A stretch of 64,000 nucleotides of DNA from Syngnathus acus (GCF_901709675.1 NC_051090.1:7703842-7767841); one strand, 5' to 3'. Shown: positions 47,371 to 60,663, numbered from the stretch's first letter. Numbers and translations are program-made. The notes: generated from the sequence alone by a model not told the origin.

Positions 47371-49222
47371 CCTATGTTTTGCTTTCAAGTGGCACAGTTT
47401 GGATATTTGTTAGGGCAGCGTAAAAGGAAGTAAATTGCATGAAATGGGATATCAGGCTTCTTACCATTGTGGCTACAACTCCAATATGAGGGCACTGACA
47501 GATTGAGTATACCCTGGTCATCCAAACTTCAAATGGACATAGAAATAAACACACATGCATTAAATCTGAATGGGGCAATTGCACCCATAATTTAAATATA
47601 GCGTTTATTTATGTTATATATTTTTAAACCAAACTTCAGACCATACAATGTGTTAGATAACGATGCACCTAATTCACCAGTGATCCCTCAGACAATCATC
47701 ACTGTCTTGAAACACAATTAAACGCAAGCGCGCATGTCTTTTTAATGGTAAACCATTAACTATTGCACACCATGGTGTGTTTGGAAATTTTACCCAAAGG
47801 ACAACAAAAGAGTTCATTAACCATTTTGTCTTCTTTCTTCTTGATACGTGGCCTTTGCTCGAGAAAATGCGCCCTTCCCTTTCCATTACCGCTGTAGCAT
47901 GGAAGTGATGATTCTCTGTCAACTAATCAACAGACAGCGATGTGTCTAATTTTCTTTAATATATGTTTATAAATGGTCTCATGTCTAATCAGGCTCTTTA
48001 TGTATTGGGGTGATGATTAACCAAATTCCAATGTCTGCAAATACTCAATGAAAAATGTGGCTTTAGACAGTAACATTTCAACAACCATGGTAAAACAAAC
48101 AAAAACAAAACAATCATGATAATGTCAAATATAAGTACAGTTGAAAGCCTTTTACAACTGTGATGTGATTTACTCATGTGAAAATATGAGTTATCTCAAG
48201 GGGATAAAAAAAAAGTAAGAGGCGTCAACCACAGTTCCTATCCGAGATATGTTTCCCCGAAAAAAGCAACTGTGTAGCTCGACTTGTAGTTCAGCACAAG
48301 ACCACATTTGCAAAATTCATGAATTATCTATCTATGACAAAAGCAACCTAGAAATACAGTTTATTTTAGGGAACAAGGAGTGCTGATTTGCCCAAGATCT
48401 GGTACAGTTGTGTCAAAATGCAGAGAATATATCTATGCATTTTTTGGAGGGGCGGGGGGGTCTGCCTTTGTGTGCAGCCCTGTGAATATTGGTAAGGAAA
48501 ATGGACATTTAAGCAACATGTGATGAAGGGTAAAGGGCAAACACAGCAGGAGCTCCAAACATAACCTTCTATGCTGTCAGGTGAGAGACATCATACATTT
48601 AAATTCCTTGCAGAGGAGAAGGGGACAGACAGAGAATTAAAGGAACATGGTGAAACAGTATTGTTTGGTGTGACAGGATAAAAAATCGTCCTCTCCCACT
48701 GGTTCGGTAATCCTCCGGCGGATAATTAAAAAGCATGCGCCGCAGTCAAAATGAAAAAGGATTGAAATAAATAAATAAGAGAAGAGGAAGGAAGCGACTG
48801 TCTGCAGGTCCCGTGGGGATCCATTAAAGAATGTTTTCTTGAATTGAGGTTAGGTGCATTGATCTCTGTCGAAGCTGGCACAGCTGAGAGTTAACGCTCC
48901 CTGCCTCCGTCTCGGACTCATTTCATACATTATTCCAATTAAATCACCATAGCCCGCCTGTGCGACGCTCTGTTTTTTCGAGGAAAAGAGAGATTGGCAT
49001 CTGCCACATTGGCTCCGTCACCAAGTTTGACATTAGAAACTGAATCAGGAAACGGTGTTGGGTGAAGAAAGATCTCATTAAGGTTTTGTGTTTAGCAAAA
49101 AACCTAACAGCCAAAACAACATCTGTGCCAGATTACACAGACGTAAAGTACATCAGGCTCGCAGAACTCAATCTGTTCCAGTAGGCTGTCTGACCTCTGG
49201 ATTATATTTGTATTGAATGTCG
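47371..49222. other. Intergenic; repeat-free block at about 48690-49060
   Basis: The block at 48690-49060 has balanced composition and no repeat motif; the rest is AT-rich. Confidence 0.45.
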
Positions 49223-49375
49223 GCTGGCCAGTAGAGGGTGCTAGGGTGTTGTGCCACTGCACACAAAGAAGTCATGAAGAAATTAAATTAAAAAAAAGAT
49301 GAGCAAGATAACTATTATACGGTTAATTTATGAGAGAAGTCATTTATTTTATTCATCTGCCCTCTAGTGGCCAGC
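49223..49375. repeat. Inverted repeat next to the BEL/Pao fragment
   Basis: GCTGGCCAGTAGAGGGTG (49223-49240) pairs with TGCCCTCTAGTGGCCAGC (49358-49375) at 15 of 18 positions. It may be part of the element's LTR or a separate MITE. Confidence 0.5.
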
Positions 49376-49454
49376 AGCAAAACAATATGCTGTATGATCC
49401 AATACATTCCTCGCTTGGCATTATTGTAAGATTGCCACTAAAATGATTCTACAT

Positions 49455-49782
49455 ACCTAAAGAGAAATATGCCGTCTGAGATGGGCCAGTAGAAAGTCTT
49501 TGTAGCCTTGTCCAGTGTCACTTTGACCGCCACCTTTCTTACAACTTCATTTTTGCTTGAGAGGCCCTTCACAATGACTCCCACAGGCCAGTTGGTCCTT
49601 TCAAGTTGTTTGTCCTTCAGAAGAAGGATGTTCCCTTCTTTTAGATTCAGTATGTTGTGCTGCCATTTCTTACGACTCAGGTTCAGGTATTCCTTTCACC
49701 AGTGGGTCCAAAAGGTGTCAGCAAGGACCTGGACTTTCTTCCCCTGATGTTTGTACAGGTCAGCCTTGGTGAAATCTCCAAA
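49455..49782 (-). mobile_element. BEL/Pao retrotransposon remnant: C-terminal pol domain (DUF5641-like)
   Basis: The minus strand, read from 49782 down, gives one frame of about 108 codons with a single TGA stop at 49696-49698. Segments include VQVLADTFWTHW before the stop, and KWQHNILNLKEGNILLLKD and RTNWPVG after it. The FW...W, W...NL..G...LLKD and NWP.G pattern is that of the domain after the integrase core in BEL/Pao elements. The stop fits decay of a CpG-containing codon. Protease, RT, RNase H and the integrase core are not present nearby. Confidence 0.82.
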
Positions 49783-52700
49783 TGATTGATTGTTAATTTT
49801 CTTCACTGTTGAATAAGGTCATTCTAAAAAAAACATTTGTAAAAGTAACCTTTGGGTTGTCAAATACCCGTATTTTCCGATACATATTTGGTACCGTTCC
49901 AAGTTGTTCAACCATTAAAGCGTTTTATTCCCAGGGTCCACCTGAATCCGGCATAAATGTTTCATTGTACATACACCAACAGATGGACGTGCAGCCGCAG
50001 CTATATATGTGCAGAATTGGAAAGGGAAGCCTATTACTTTGGTTTCCTACAGGGACATTCTTTTGATATACTGGCCAAGTGAGTCACTGTCTCTGCTTAA
50101 CATAAACAGCTAAAACCATGTGTGAGTGAGTGTGCTGTTGCCATCTGATGTCCCACTTTTATTTGTCTGATATACATGTTTTCCAAGATGGCATCTGTCC
50201 ATAAAATGTGCCCTGCAGACAGACATTAAATTCATGAATATGAAGAATTAATATAAAAGCATATTATTGCTGTTTTCATCTTCCCGGGCTGAAGATAGTA
50301 GGTATATGTATGCATTTATTATCATTGTGCCCTTGTCAGGTCTTGGAATAAACCCAAAAACATGACAAAAATTTTTTTTTTTTTTTTGTTTTTTTTAAAG
50401 ACCCCTGCAATTTGCTTGCCAGAATGAATCATTGGTGTGGATAAGTATAGTCAGCTCTTACAAATTACATTCTCTTTGGAACTGTTGCCCATTCAGCATC
50501 CATTGCAATCTGGTTAACCTGGAAGGGGGAGACCTCAATCTGTGGTCCCTACTCAAGGTTTCTTCTTTTTTCCCCCCAAATGGGGTTTGAGTATTTCCCT
50601 ACCTTGTTGGGATGCTGGTAATAAATGTCATCGATACATGTGGTCAAGACACAAATGTTTAAATTGTTTAAAAATAAATAAATCTGCTATAAGGATAAAT
50701 GACACTGTAGGGAGCTCGTGTATTGTTTACTGCTGCTTTCAGGCAGAAACAGGCACAAAATGGATGATTATATTTGTAGTCAGAGCATGCTGGAATGAAA
50801 CAATGACCAATGTTTGCAGTCGAATCCTTGGACAGGTAAAAAATTCACACTGGTTACAGGCTACCAGACAGCTTTCATGCAAATGTTATTCGTCATGCTG
50901 CGTTTGCAGACACCTTGGCCTAAAGACAACTGGCTGGACAAAAACACCCACGCCGCACATCTTCCATTCTCTTTGAAAGAAGTTGAATTTAAAAAGACTC
51001 GACGAAGGCCACTGAGCTTCAAATCAAGTTGCCTCAGTACAAAAAGTACATTTGGATTTAAACACAGCCACTTTGGACAGTGAAATCAAAATGCATCCAT
51101 TATTTTGTGATAGTGCTTGCTGACATTTACAGGAAAGTCAGAACTATCTTGTGTGGAACATTTTGACTAACAACAGTGTTTTTTTGTCCCATTAGAAGCC
51201 ACTATTGATCCACTGGCTGATGGAAATGTCAATAAAAGAGCTAGTCTAAAAGATGGTAATTGTCTGACTGAAGGGGCGGAGATGGTCATGCTGTTTCTTT
51301 CCTGCACTGCAGGGGCATGAGCAGTAAAGTATAAATTGAGGGCAGAGGTTAAAAGCCTATCTGTAATAAGTGCACACAATGGAGGTTAACAGCACCATGA
51401 GGAATCAGCGCATGTCTCCAAGTGAGAGCAGGTTGAGCGGCCTCAAGAGCAAGTCGCAGTGCTGTAAGAGAAAGGTAAGAAATAAACAATACATTTGAGA
51501 GAGTGAGGGGAGTAAACAATAGCTAATGACTGGGTGGATCATGCTGTGTGTAATCTGTGTCTTCTATTTATGGCCGGCAAGGCTCGGGCCCAATTAATGT
51601 GTGAGCAATATCTGAATGGCTCTTTGTGTCATAAATATGCAAATGGCTGTGCCTTGTGATGCAGCTTGTTTTCACAGTGCATCTTTTAAATTGGCTTTCA
51701 CTGCAACAACTCGCTGCTTCTATGACACGCTGTTGATAAAATCATTTTGCTTGCATGGATGCTTATCCTCCATTGACTCAACTGTAATCATATTACAGGC
51801 AATCTAGTGAGTCATTTGACCTTCTCTGTATTTATATTAGGGACCAACTGTAATCTAATGTTATGCAATCTAATGTTTGATGTAATCACATCTATTGCTT
51901 GCTTGAGAGTTGAGACAATACAGGACCTCAAATGATCCCATCTCTCAGTAGAGACCCGATTCATTATTGAATACATGGGGAAAAGCATGCCACAGTGATG
52001 TCGACTGCTGTGGAAAATGACAGCCGAGACACTCCAGGCTCCATTTGCATGAAGCATGCTTTCTTTATTACATGAGGCAGCAGAAATTACCACATATGCA
52101 CATTTGTGCCTTGTGTCCCTAATTGCGGTCTGCATTTTGAAAAAAGAAATACATGTTGGATTTCAGTGAAGTCACCAATCCATTTTAATCCCGTAAGCAA
52201 TTACGGCGATGGGTTTTGGGGTCACCGTTGGTTTTGATTGATGGCAAGACAAAGTCAGTTTAACAAAGTGCCGTGAACTTCAAGCACCTGGCTGCTGCAG
52301 CATATCACGTGTCGCTAGAGATATATGCAACAAACGGAATGTGAGGGCCTTTTATGATGTGTTGTTTGGCTGCTTTGGGATTATTTTGAGGTATGAGGTG
52401 GACGGAACAAGGTCTCCTATGAACGGTCCTTCAGGGAGTGTGTCTCATCGCATCATGATGTGCCCTCCCGTTGAGCGTAATCAGCTGGTTTGTCCTTGTT
52501 GCGTGACCTCTCCAGATGTGGCTAGGGCTGCAGCCCTCAGGGAGAAAACAACTTCAATGGTCCCCTGGGCTGTATAAAAACAGATATGGCTGATGGTAAT
52601 TGCAGACCTAGCAAAGAAAATTCAAAGGACTAAAAAGCAAAGATTGTGGATTTGGGTTTATTTCCTGGCCACAGATTTCAATCAAGCTCAATCAGTCTTT

Positions 52701-53689
52701 TACTGACCAGAGTCTATGAAAAAAAAATCTTATATAAATATATTAACCAGATAAACTAGTTTCAAAATACCAGATTCAGCTGTTTGCTTGAAATAGATCA
52801 TCACTATCGATATATTGACTTTATTTAACTCGTAATACTAGGTAAAATATTAAATTACTAAATGGAAATTGTTTGTCTGAAAAACTTCAAAAGTCTTGTT
52901 TTTAGTTCAAGATGACAAGGTTCAACTGTTTAGGTGAGAGTGAGGTATCCTGTCTTTGTATTCTGCAATATTTTACACAAGGTGTTTAAGAGCATCTGTT
53001 TATTGAGAATAGTTTTCATCCATGCGTCATAAAACGTTAGTTTTACCCTGAGTCGTTTCTACCTGTGAAAGATACAACCCCATTCACTATGAGCGATGAC
53101 ACCCTAGAGGATGTGTGCACTCTGCTCTTCCCATTAGAGGGAATCAAACGGGTCACTGCTCTAAATGATGTATCTGGGTTGCAAAATGTCCGCTGTGGCC
53201 ACGCGTAAACACCCAATCACAGTTAGCTAGCCCTGTGGCGGCTGACACTGAGTGACTTAAGCAAAAACAGGAGCAATGTGCTGAATAGAGGCAAAGGAAG
53301 ACAACAAGGGATTTTGAGTATATTGCTTGCAACATAAGACCAGGATGAAAATAGTTTCAACGTCAAGGCAACTTGCTCTCATTTTGGAACAAAGCAGAAT
53401 TGTAACTGGGTCTCTCAGGCTGGAGTAACCCTGTCAGAAACAGAAGTAGCCTACAAAGAGGCCATTTGTGTCTTCTCAGACTGTTCACAACTGGCCTATA
53501 CTTATACATTAGGACCACAAATTTGACCCTGATGGAGGTACATTTTGAAATGTATCCAAAGATTTGGCAAAAGGTATCAGAGCTCAAAGGGCCATCATGC
53601 ATGATTTCACACAGAATCAAAATATCTGGCTAAACGGCAGCATGTCTCCCAAGACCTCAGTACAGCAAACATAAATTTGGACTTCAAGC
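49783..53689. other. Intergenic, no firm element
   Basis: A T-run lies at about 50371-50395. The overlapping frames at 50542-50976 and 50814-51083 lack domains. GC-richer unique sequence lies at 52380-52570. Confidence 0.45.
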
Positions 53690-53890
53690 TTCCTGGCACA
53701 TTCCAAAAACATGCATGTTTGGTTTATTGATGAATTTTAAGGTCTGGGAGTTGCTTGAATGTGTTTTAATTGGCTGATGATCAGTCCAGGCTGCACCTTG
53801 CAGCTCAGTGAACTGGGATAGACTCCAAACCAATCGCGAACCCAAATGACGATAAGCAATTTCGAAAAGTGATTGTTGGATGATATTAAG
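53690..53890 (+). mobile_element. SINE family A, decayed copy
   Basis: GCACATTCCAAAAACATGCA, AATTGGCTGATGATCAGTCC, GGGATAGACTCCAAACCAAT and ACGATAAGCAATTTCG follow the family order from mid-body to tail. Confidence 0.75.
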
Positions 53891-56661
53891 AATGCAAACG
53901 TGTTTAAAAGCATTGCCAGCTTCAAATATAAGGAAAACATGGTTTCCCTTACCTTAATTAGATGCATATGAATATTGTATATACAGTCATTTGAAAACTG
54001 AAGCTGACTTGAATCACTGTAATGGTTGAGTCATGCATGTTTTGCACCAGTTGTGTGTTGGTTCAGCGATGTTGGTTGCAGATGGCGCAAACAGTGATGT
54101 AAGCATTTGCTAATGTGAGATGAAAATGGTTTCATCCCTTAAAGTCATCATTATTTCTCTTTTAGTTGAACATTAATGTAATGTTATATAGCACTGTGTA
54201 TAATTATACAGTATTGACTCCAAACTATTATTCATACAAAATGTTTTTACATTTAGTTTAGTTCATTATGATGCAAATCACATGGCTTTGGAATAGTAAT
54301 GAACTATTGTGTTCCCTGCTCATAAAGGACTCGATGTTTGTGGTTAAGGCTTACATTATTTATCAGTTTGTAGATGTAAGAATGTACGGGCTGTAAAATA
54401 CTGGAGAAGTCAAGTGTGTTGTTCAGGTTTGGCCGGAGGGTTTTTGTCTTGAAGCAATAGTGCAGAAGATATGATGATCCTCAAAGGATGTTTTCCACCA
54501 GCCTACTCACCGCCTCCAGGACATTGCTGCCAAAGACAGGAGCTGGCACTTGTCCTGTGATTTGAAATTCTGCATTACTTTTGACTGGGAGGGATTTTTT
54601 TATCTTTTTTTCAAAAGAGATTCTTGAAGTTTAGGATGTGAATTGTAACCTGGCTTTGCAGTTCTGCATTTGACTTTTTGAAGGAGGTGTGACTGACATT
54701 TGTCAGAAATATGTCCATGGGGAACCGTATAACTGTAATTCAAGATAAAATCTGAAGACTGGTGTGCTGTCCATCTGTTTTGTTTCTATATTATTTGGGC
54801 TTGTTAGGGTTGTGGGTGACTGTTTGGTCCATATGCTGTGTCTTTGTGACTTTGTAAAATAAATTCGTGTTAATTTTTATTTTTTTGTTCAGGTTGGATG
54901 TTTTTTTACTATTGACAGCAGAAGACACAAAAGTAATAACCATATTTTTTAGAGCTGCCAGGACCGAGAAAGATTTCCTACATTGCAGTAAGCTTAATCG
55001 CAATTAATTTTTTAGATGTTAACAGCGCTGAAGTCTTGCAAGATTTTCTGAAGTCTTGCAAAATATGCAGAGGTCTTGCGTGATGTGACTGTCAGAGTAT
55101 TTCACTTCAGAGAATCCTTTGTATTAGAAAGCACACAGTTTTTTTTATCTCAACATGGGGTATTTGATATCTCATTTACTGGGTTAGTTGGAGTTAAATT
55201 GGTTCTGGCATACACAGTTCCAGGTTGGTTGCAGTATAACAGGCGCTTTTAGGCACCATTGTATAAAAGATCAAATAAATTCTCCACCGTCTGCTGTGGG
55301 AATTTTTAATTTAAAGCATCCGGTATGCTCAATTCAAGAAGGTGATTGTTTTTTCAGCGTTCAGTTTAATTGTGATTGCACAGTTAGCGTGCCAATACAG
55401 TATAGTGAGCATCCTCTTTCATCCATAAGAGAATCTCAAGTGGAATTCTACCTTCTAGCCCGGTGAGTTGGCCAGCGGCTGAGCGGACTCAATCAGTTTG
55501 ACTTTCACTGCGGGGCACACGGAGCCCTGGGCAGACAACAAGGTCTTCGGGCTTGGCACACACTGATTTGAAAATTTAGTGTCTGACTGCTGGCCAGCTC
55601 TTAAATATTTGGTTTTAATTACTGCCACAACCTTTACTCTGGCAGGTCACTGTTGAAACATAATCCCCAAGAGGCTGCAGAGCCGGGGCATCACACCATT
55701 ATTCAACCACTGAGGGGGTGGCGGCTGTTGCCTTGCTCAGGCACTTTCATCCAGAAAATGGGATACAGCCACAGTCGTATTTATAGGCTGCCGGGGAAAA
55801 AAGAGCAATTTGAAATGGCGAGATGAGAGACCCTTAATTATACAGCAGACTGTAAAAGTTAGAGTGAGGCAACGCTTATCTTTCCGGTGGGACTCGGAAC
55901 TTTGAACTGCTTGTTTGATTGCTGGCCCTGTTCACCTGTCTGTCTCAGCAACTTGCATCTGCACTAATGACGTTGCACATCTTGAGAAGATTTTATAAAT
56001 ATCCCTCTTATTGTCCATGTTAAGATGGAAGAGGGAACGTGATTTGCAGATCAGTCGCCCAAGGCAAACATCTGCCAGTCAGTGCGCCTTCTCCCCAGCA
56101 GGGTCCTCACAATGAGTGGACGGGACATTTCGCAAACTCAGTTTTGCATCAATTATCCATTAGCACCACTGAAATAAAAATTCACTTTCCATTTGGGATT
56201 TATTCTGCCTATCCGAGCTCAAGAGAATCGTTGTTATTTTTCCAGAGGCAGCGGCATCCCACGGTACAAAGAAATCTTTTGTAGCGACGTCCAGGGAATT
56301 TTGCCTTAAGCACACATTTTCATAAATTGCCGATGGAATCTAATAAAGTTTTGCAAAAGACAAATAGACTCTGTTTAGATATGAACACATTTTCCTATAC
56401 ATTTCTTTTCGTATTCCTTTTTTGTTCTATTATGCATAACCTCTACGCTGCTCAACAGCAAAAGCATAATGCCCATTTTCAAACAACCGGTAGAAAGAAG
56501 GAGCAAGTAACAAGACAGCCCTTTTTAAGGAAAGGTTTTTCCAGGTGGCAGTTATGGTCCATTTCTCTCTCCATTCTGACAATTTCTCTGGCTAGTTTTG
56601 CATTTTCCCATTGACCTTTTCACTCGTGAAAAGATGAGCCGGTGTCTTTAACCCAGAGAAC
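53891..56661. other. Intergenic; short minus-strand frame at 54481-54630
   Basis: The minus frame at 54481-54630 ends VLEAVSRLVENIL and overlaps a donor-like GCG|GTGAGT; it is not recognised. AATAAA is at 54857. The segment 55480-55870 is repeat-free with balanced composition. Confidence 0.4.
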
Positions 56662-56905
56662 TTGCTCGGGAAGTACAGCTTCTTCAAGAAGGCACATACA
56701 GCACCATGGGCCAAAAGGTTTGCTGTGTCTCCCAGCACAGCATCAAGAGCACGAATGAGATGGCATGTGACAGGCCAGCACACCAGGCGAAGGGAAGGGG
56801 GCCAGCAACAACCCAGAATTAGAACAAATATCTGGAGAAGCACTGCTAAATCACGACAATTTGACCGCTAGCTGTCAAAACTCCATGAGGGTCAACATCC
56901 TTTGA
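56662..56905 (+). mobile_element. Tc1-like transposase N-terminal fragment
   Basis: The frame 56662-56871 contains AKRFAVSPSTASRARMRW, then HVTGQHTRRREGG, then WRSTAKSRQ. The first part is a helix-turn-helix of the kind at the start of Tc1-family transposases (SPST.SR recognition helix), followed by the TGQ.TRR..GG linker typical of fish Tc1-like proteins. After the stop at 56869 similarity continues in another frame (CTCCATGAGGGT at about 56881-56892). No DDE domain or terminal repeats were found, so it is a dead fragment. Confidence 0.82.
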
Positions 56906-59900
56906 CTGAAGGTATAAGTCTGAATTCTTTACTCAATCATGAATTGTTTTAAAGGTTTCAGTGTCAAGTTCTAGGACATTTTTGGGGCAGCTTAGTTTTA
57001 TTGTAAAGCTTCTAGGAAATCTCTCTGCTCTCCGAGTAGAATCTATTACTTCACTCAGTGAGAGACTAATAACACATAAAAGAGAGGAAAGTCCAAAAGA
57101 ATAGTTTCCATATGGACTTGGAATGGTGCCAACGAATACGGTTGGTCCAAAATCACAAGGACATTTCGACCTGTATACATTGCAGCAATTCAGAAAAAGC
57201 TTTTAGAGGAAAACGCTGGTTCCTCCTTAATTTTTTTTTACCAGTGTATTCCACTCTCACAACAAGGATGCTCACAAATCACAATCATAGCTAAGAAGGT
57301 GTGTTTGCTAAGGGGGGGAAATATCGTTTATAGCTGTGATCCTAGCCTTTCCTGATTAAAAATGTCAACGAGGCCCTGGAGGTGACAGATTGCAGTGTTG
57401 CTATCATCCCTGGGTATTTTTGGTACGGAGACAGGTGCGGCATTCCAGGGAGACTTGGAAAGAGGAGTGTGAAGGAGAGGAAGAAATGGAGGGAGGGAAC
57501 ATAGAAAGCTACGAACAAGAGAAAGCTGGGCGCGAAATCTGCTCATGGGCTGCCTGTGGCTATCCGCGTCATTCTCCACTGCATGGACTCCAGAACTCCA
57601 AAAGGGCCTGACAGCTTGATTGTGAAGGGCCATTATTTCCCCTTTAAGTCTGTTTGAAACAATATCATTCATAGAATTGCCATTCTTTAATATTTTCTGA
57701 ACACTGCAGCTCATTTGATAGGAAAACAGAGAAAATATTGGGAAAGTGATTCAAATGATTGATAAGATTTTTATGAAGGTGACAATTTCACACTTGAATA
57801 GATTATTTCAATTTCAATTACTCTGTAGGAAAACCTGCTGAACAGTGTGCTCAAAGGATCCACTGTCCTTTTGACATATTGCTGTTTTAATAATAATGGG
57901 CACTGACTGACAGTGACCTTCACGGTACCACACCTAAGCTCTTTGTTATCTATAAGTGTGTTCCCTTTGGCAGGCAACCCATTGAAGCCTCACGGATAGA
58001 TGCAATAAAACGCTGGCCCAGTCCCATTCCTCATTGCCTCTGGTCACGGAAGAAAGAGGACCATACTGGCCAGAACATTTCAGTCACATATGGACAGTGA
58101 TGGCATTGCAAATGACAAACACTGCAGTTGGTAACCATGTGCTGGTTGGCATCTTGGGGCAATCCATTTCAGGAACGTTGGAGTGGGATGGGATAAGATT
58201 TGCTCATGGATAATCCAAGATTATTTCCATGGGGATTGCTTGGAATAGTGCAATCAAGTGCTCTAGATTAAAATGCGTCAAAGTGTCCCGTTGAAGACTG
58301 CATGAGCTTTTCCAAAAAGATGCTCTTATAACTAAACCATCTGCCATATAATAAAGTGTGTTTATTACACTGCCTTAATAGATAAGGATACTTGCATGGG
58401 GTAGCAGTCATGGCGTATACGCATTTATGTGGTCTCATTCAGAATGTTTGATTCATTTAAGGAATCAATTTCAAATGAACGATGGGTGAACATTACATGA
58501 GCATTAAACATTTTACTTATACAAGGTATAGATAGTGATACTGGAGTTTATGGATTTATGAAAAAATATATATATATACGTATATATATAAAATGTGTGT
58601 TTATGGCGGTCCACCTAGTTGTCCATCAAATGTTGTGAACAAAATAACAAAGCACCTGAATAGACACAACCACAGCAAACAAAGTTAAGGGGTGACTGTA
58701 GGCCATCTGTAATGATAATAAATTATTGATCAGTTTCAAATTGATAACAGTGTTTTCAAATGCTTACCTATCAACCTTTGACAAGGCCAATCCACATCTG
58801 AGGAGTCACCGCAGGCTCATTAGGCAGCCCTGATGTGACAATCTCATCAAAGCCACTATGTAATGGAGAGGAAATGCAAGCTATCGCAGAACTCGAATGG
58901 CATTCTGATCTTATCTGTGAAGCGAGATGATGTAGAGGTGAGCTTCTAACTGGGGCGGAATTACCAGTAAGTGTCTTTCACAAAGTGTGTCATGTTTGCC
59001 TCTGAGGACAGTCGCAACAGCTGCGAATGTTTGGATGAGGAAACCTGGGCCTCAGCCAAAATGACAGCCATGTCACACAAACACATACATGCATACACAC
59101 AACATCCAAACAATCCAATCCAACTCACATTTAATGAGGAGAGAAATGTGCACCCTAACACTGTGATCACAAACACATCCTTTCACTCACACTGAACAAT
59201 ATTGTGCCGCTTAATAAGAGAGTCCTCGGCAAACACTTTTAATTATTGGGTTTATTGGGTTTAATTACTTTTCAACACCCATCCTTTGCAAAGCATAAAA
59301 GAGTAACTAGTAGGACAGGGAGTGGCTTTAATATCCTCTGATAAGAATTGAATTGTTTTAAGAGAACGGGTTGCTGCCGAAATATTTTGAATACGGTCAA
59401 ACATACTCATAAATACGTTCAAATGTAGTCGCAAATGTGTTCGAACCTACTTGGAGCTAAATTCTAAAAACGTAGCATTTTTCCCATAATGCCAAAATGT
59501 ATTGACTTGTGCAATGGCAAACAAAGCATCTGGCCAACATTATAACAACATGTTTAAAAATTAAGTAAGTTAATTATTAATAAAATTGTTTATTCATAAT
59601 TTTATGGTTTTATTGTGGCTGCATGCATAATTTTTGGTTTGCATTTTTTACCCATAATATAACAAGCTATTTATGCCACAGCACTTAATTTGAGTGTGTC
59701 AAAGACAATCAAATATAGACTGTAAAACATGATATATAGTATTGTTCCCTCAAAGCATCAAAGTACGTATGCAGCCCATAATCGAAAAAGCACATTTTGC
59801 TATGAAGATGCACGCAATGGCTGGTTGAAAAGCTTTGCTGATTATTCATACATTGGATTAGAGAGGTTGTAACCAACTCTCCAACATGAGCAATCACTAC

Positions 59901-59973
59901 TGAAGTGATTGAGATGGAGAAGGAGGACATGGCCTCTGTTTCTTTTCTCCTATTTTTGATCAAACATTTCACC
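56906..59973. other. Intergenic, no recognised element
   Basis: AT dinucleotide run at 58565-58590. Frames at 57328-57714 (minus) and 58961-59195 have no domains. Confidence 0.45.
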
Positions 59974-60149
<176 letters not shown>

Positions 60150-60164
60150 AGTATATAGTCTGGT

Positions 60165-60321
60165 CCAGCTCATCTACGGATATTTTTATATTGTGTGATT
60201 TGTGCATATTCTATTACATATGGAAATTAATTAAAATCTTGAGGTGCGGACTTCGGCACCGCTGTTTTAGCTGGTGCGACTTATATTCAGGTGCAGGTAA
60301 TGGTACAGAAATTACGGTACC
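60165..60321. mobile_element. Fragment of TA-flanked element family (as at 16029 and 63472)
   Basis: Shares GTGATTTGTGCATATTCTAT, ATATGGAAATTAATTAAAA and GGTGCGACTTATATTCAGGT with the two other copies and ends AAATTACGGTACC. Its right terminus was hit by the SINE at 60322. Confidence 0.8.
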
Positions 60322-60663
60322 ATCCATCCATCCAATATCCATCATTGTCCCCACTAGGGTCGCGGACTTGCTGGAGCCTATCCCAGCAGTCATCGAGCAG
60401 TAGGCGGGGGACACCCTGAGCTGGTTGCCAGCCAATCGCACGGCACACAGAGACGAACAACCATTCACACTCACACCTAGGGGCAATTTGGAGTGCTCAA
60501 TCGGCCTACCAAGCATGTTTTTGGGATGTGGGAGGAAACCGGAGTTCCTGGGGAAAACCCACGCAGGCACGGGGAGAACATGCAAACTCCACACAGGGGA
60601 GGGTCGAAGAATTGAATCCGCACCCTCTGAACTGTGAGGCAGACGTGCTAAAATTACGGTACC
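60309..60663 (-). mobile_element. SINE family A, near full length, 13-bp target duplication
   Basis: AAATTACGGTACC occurs at 60309-60321 and 60651-60663. Between them, the minus strand begins with a tRNA-like head (TTTAGCACGTCTGCCTCACA; B-box-like GGATTCAATTC). It runs through GTGTGGAGTTTGCATGTTCT, GGTTTCCTCCCACATCCC, GCGATTGGCTGGCAACCAGC and GGGATAGGCTCCAGCAAG, and ends in (GGAT)n. The insertion lies within the end of the element at 60165. The long minus-strand frame through it is incidental. Confidence 0.92.

Noticed and set aside
49508-49747. Plus-strand 79-codon frame
   Set aside because: Antisense shadow of the BEL/Pao fragment, which reads convincingly on the minus strand.
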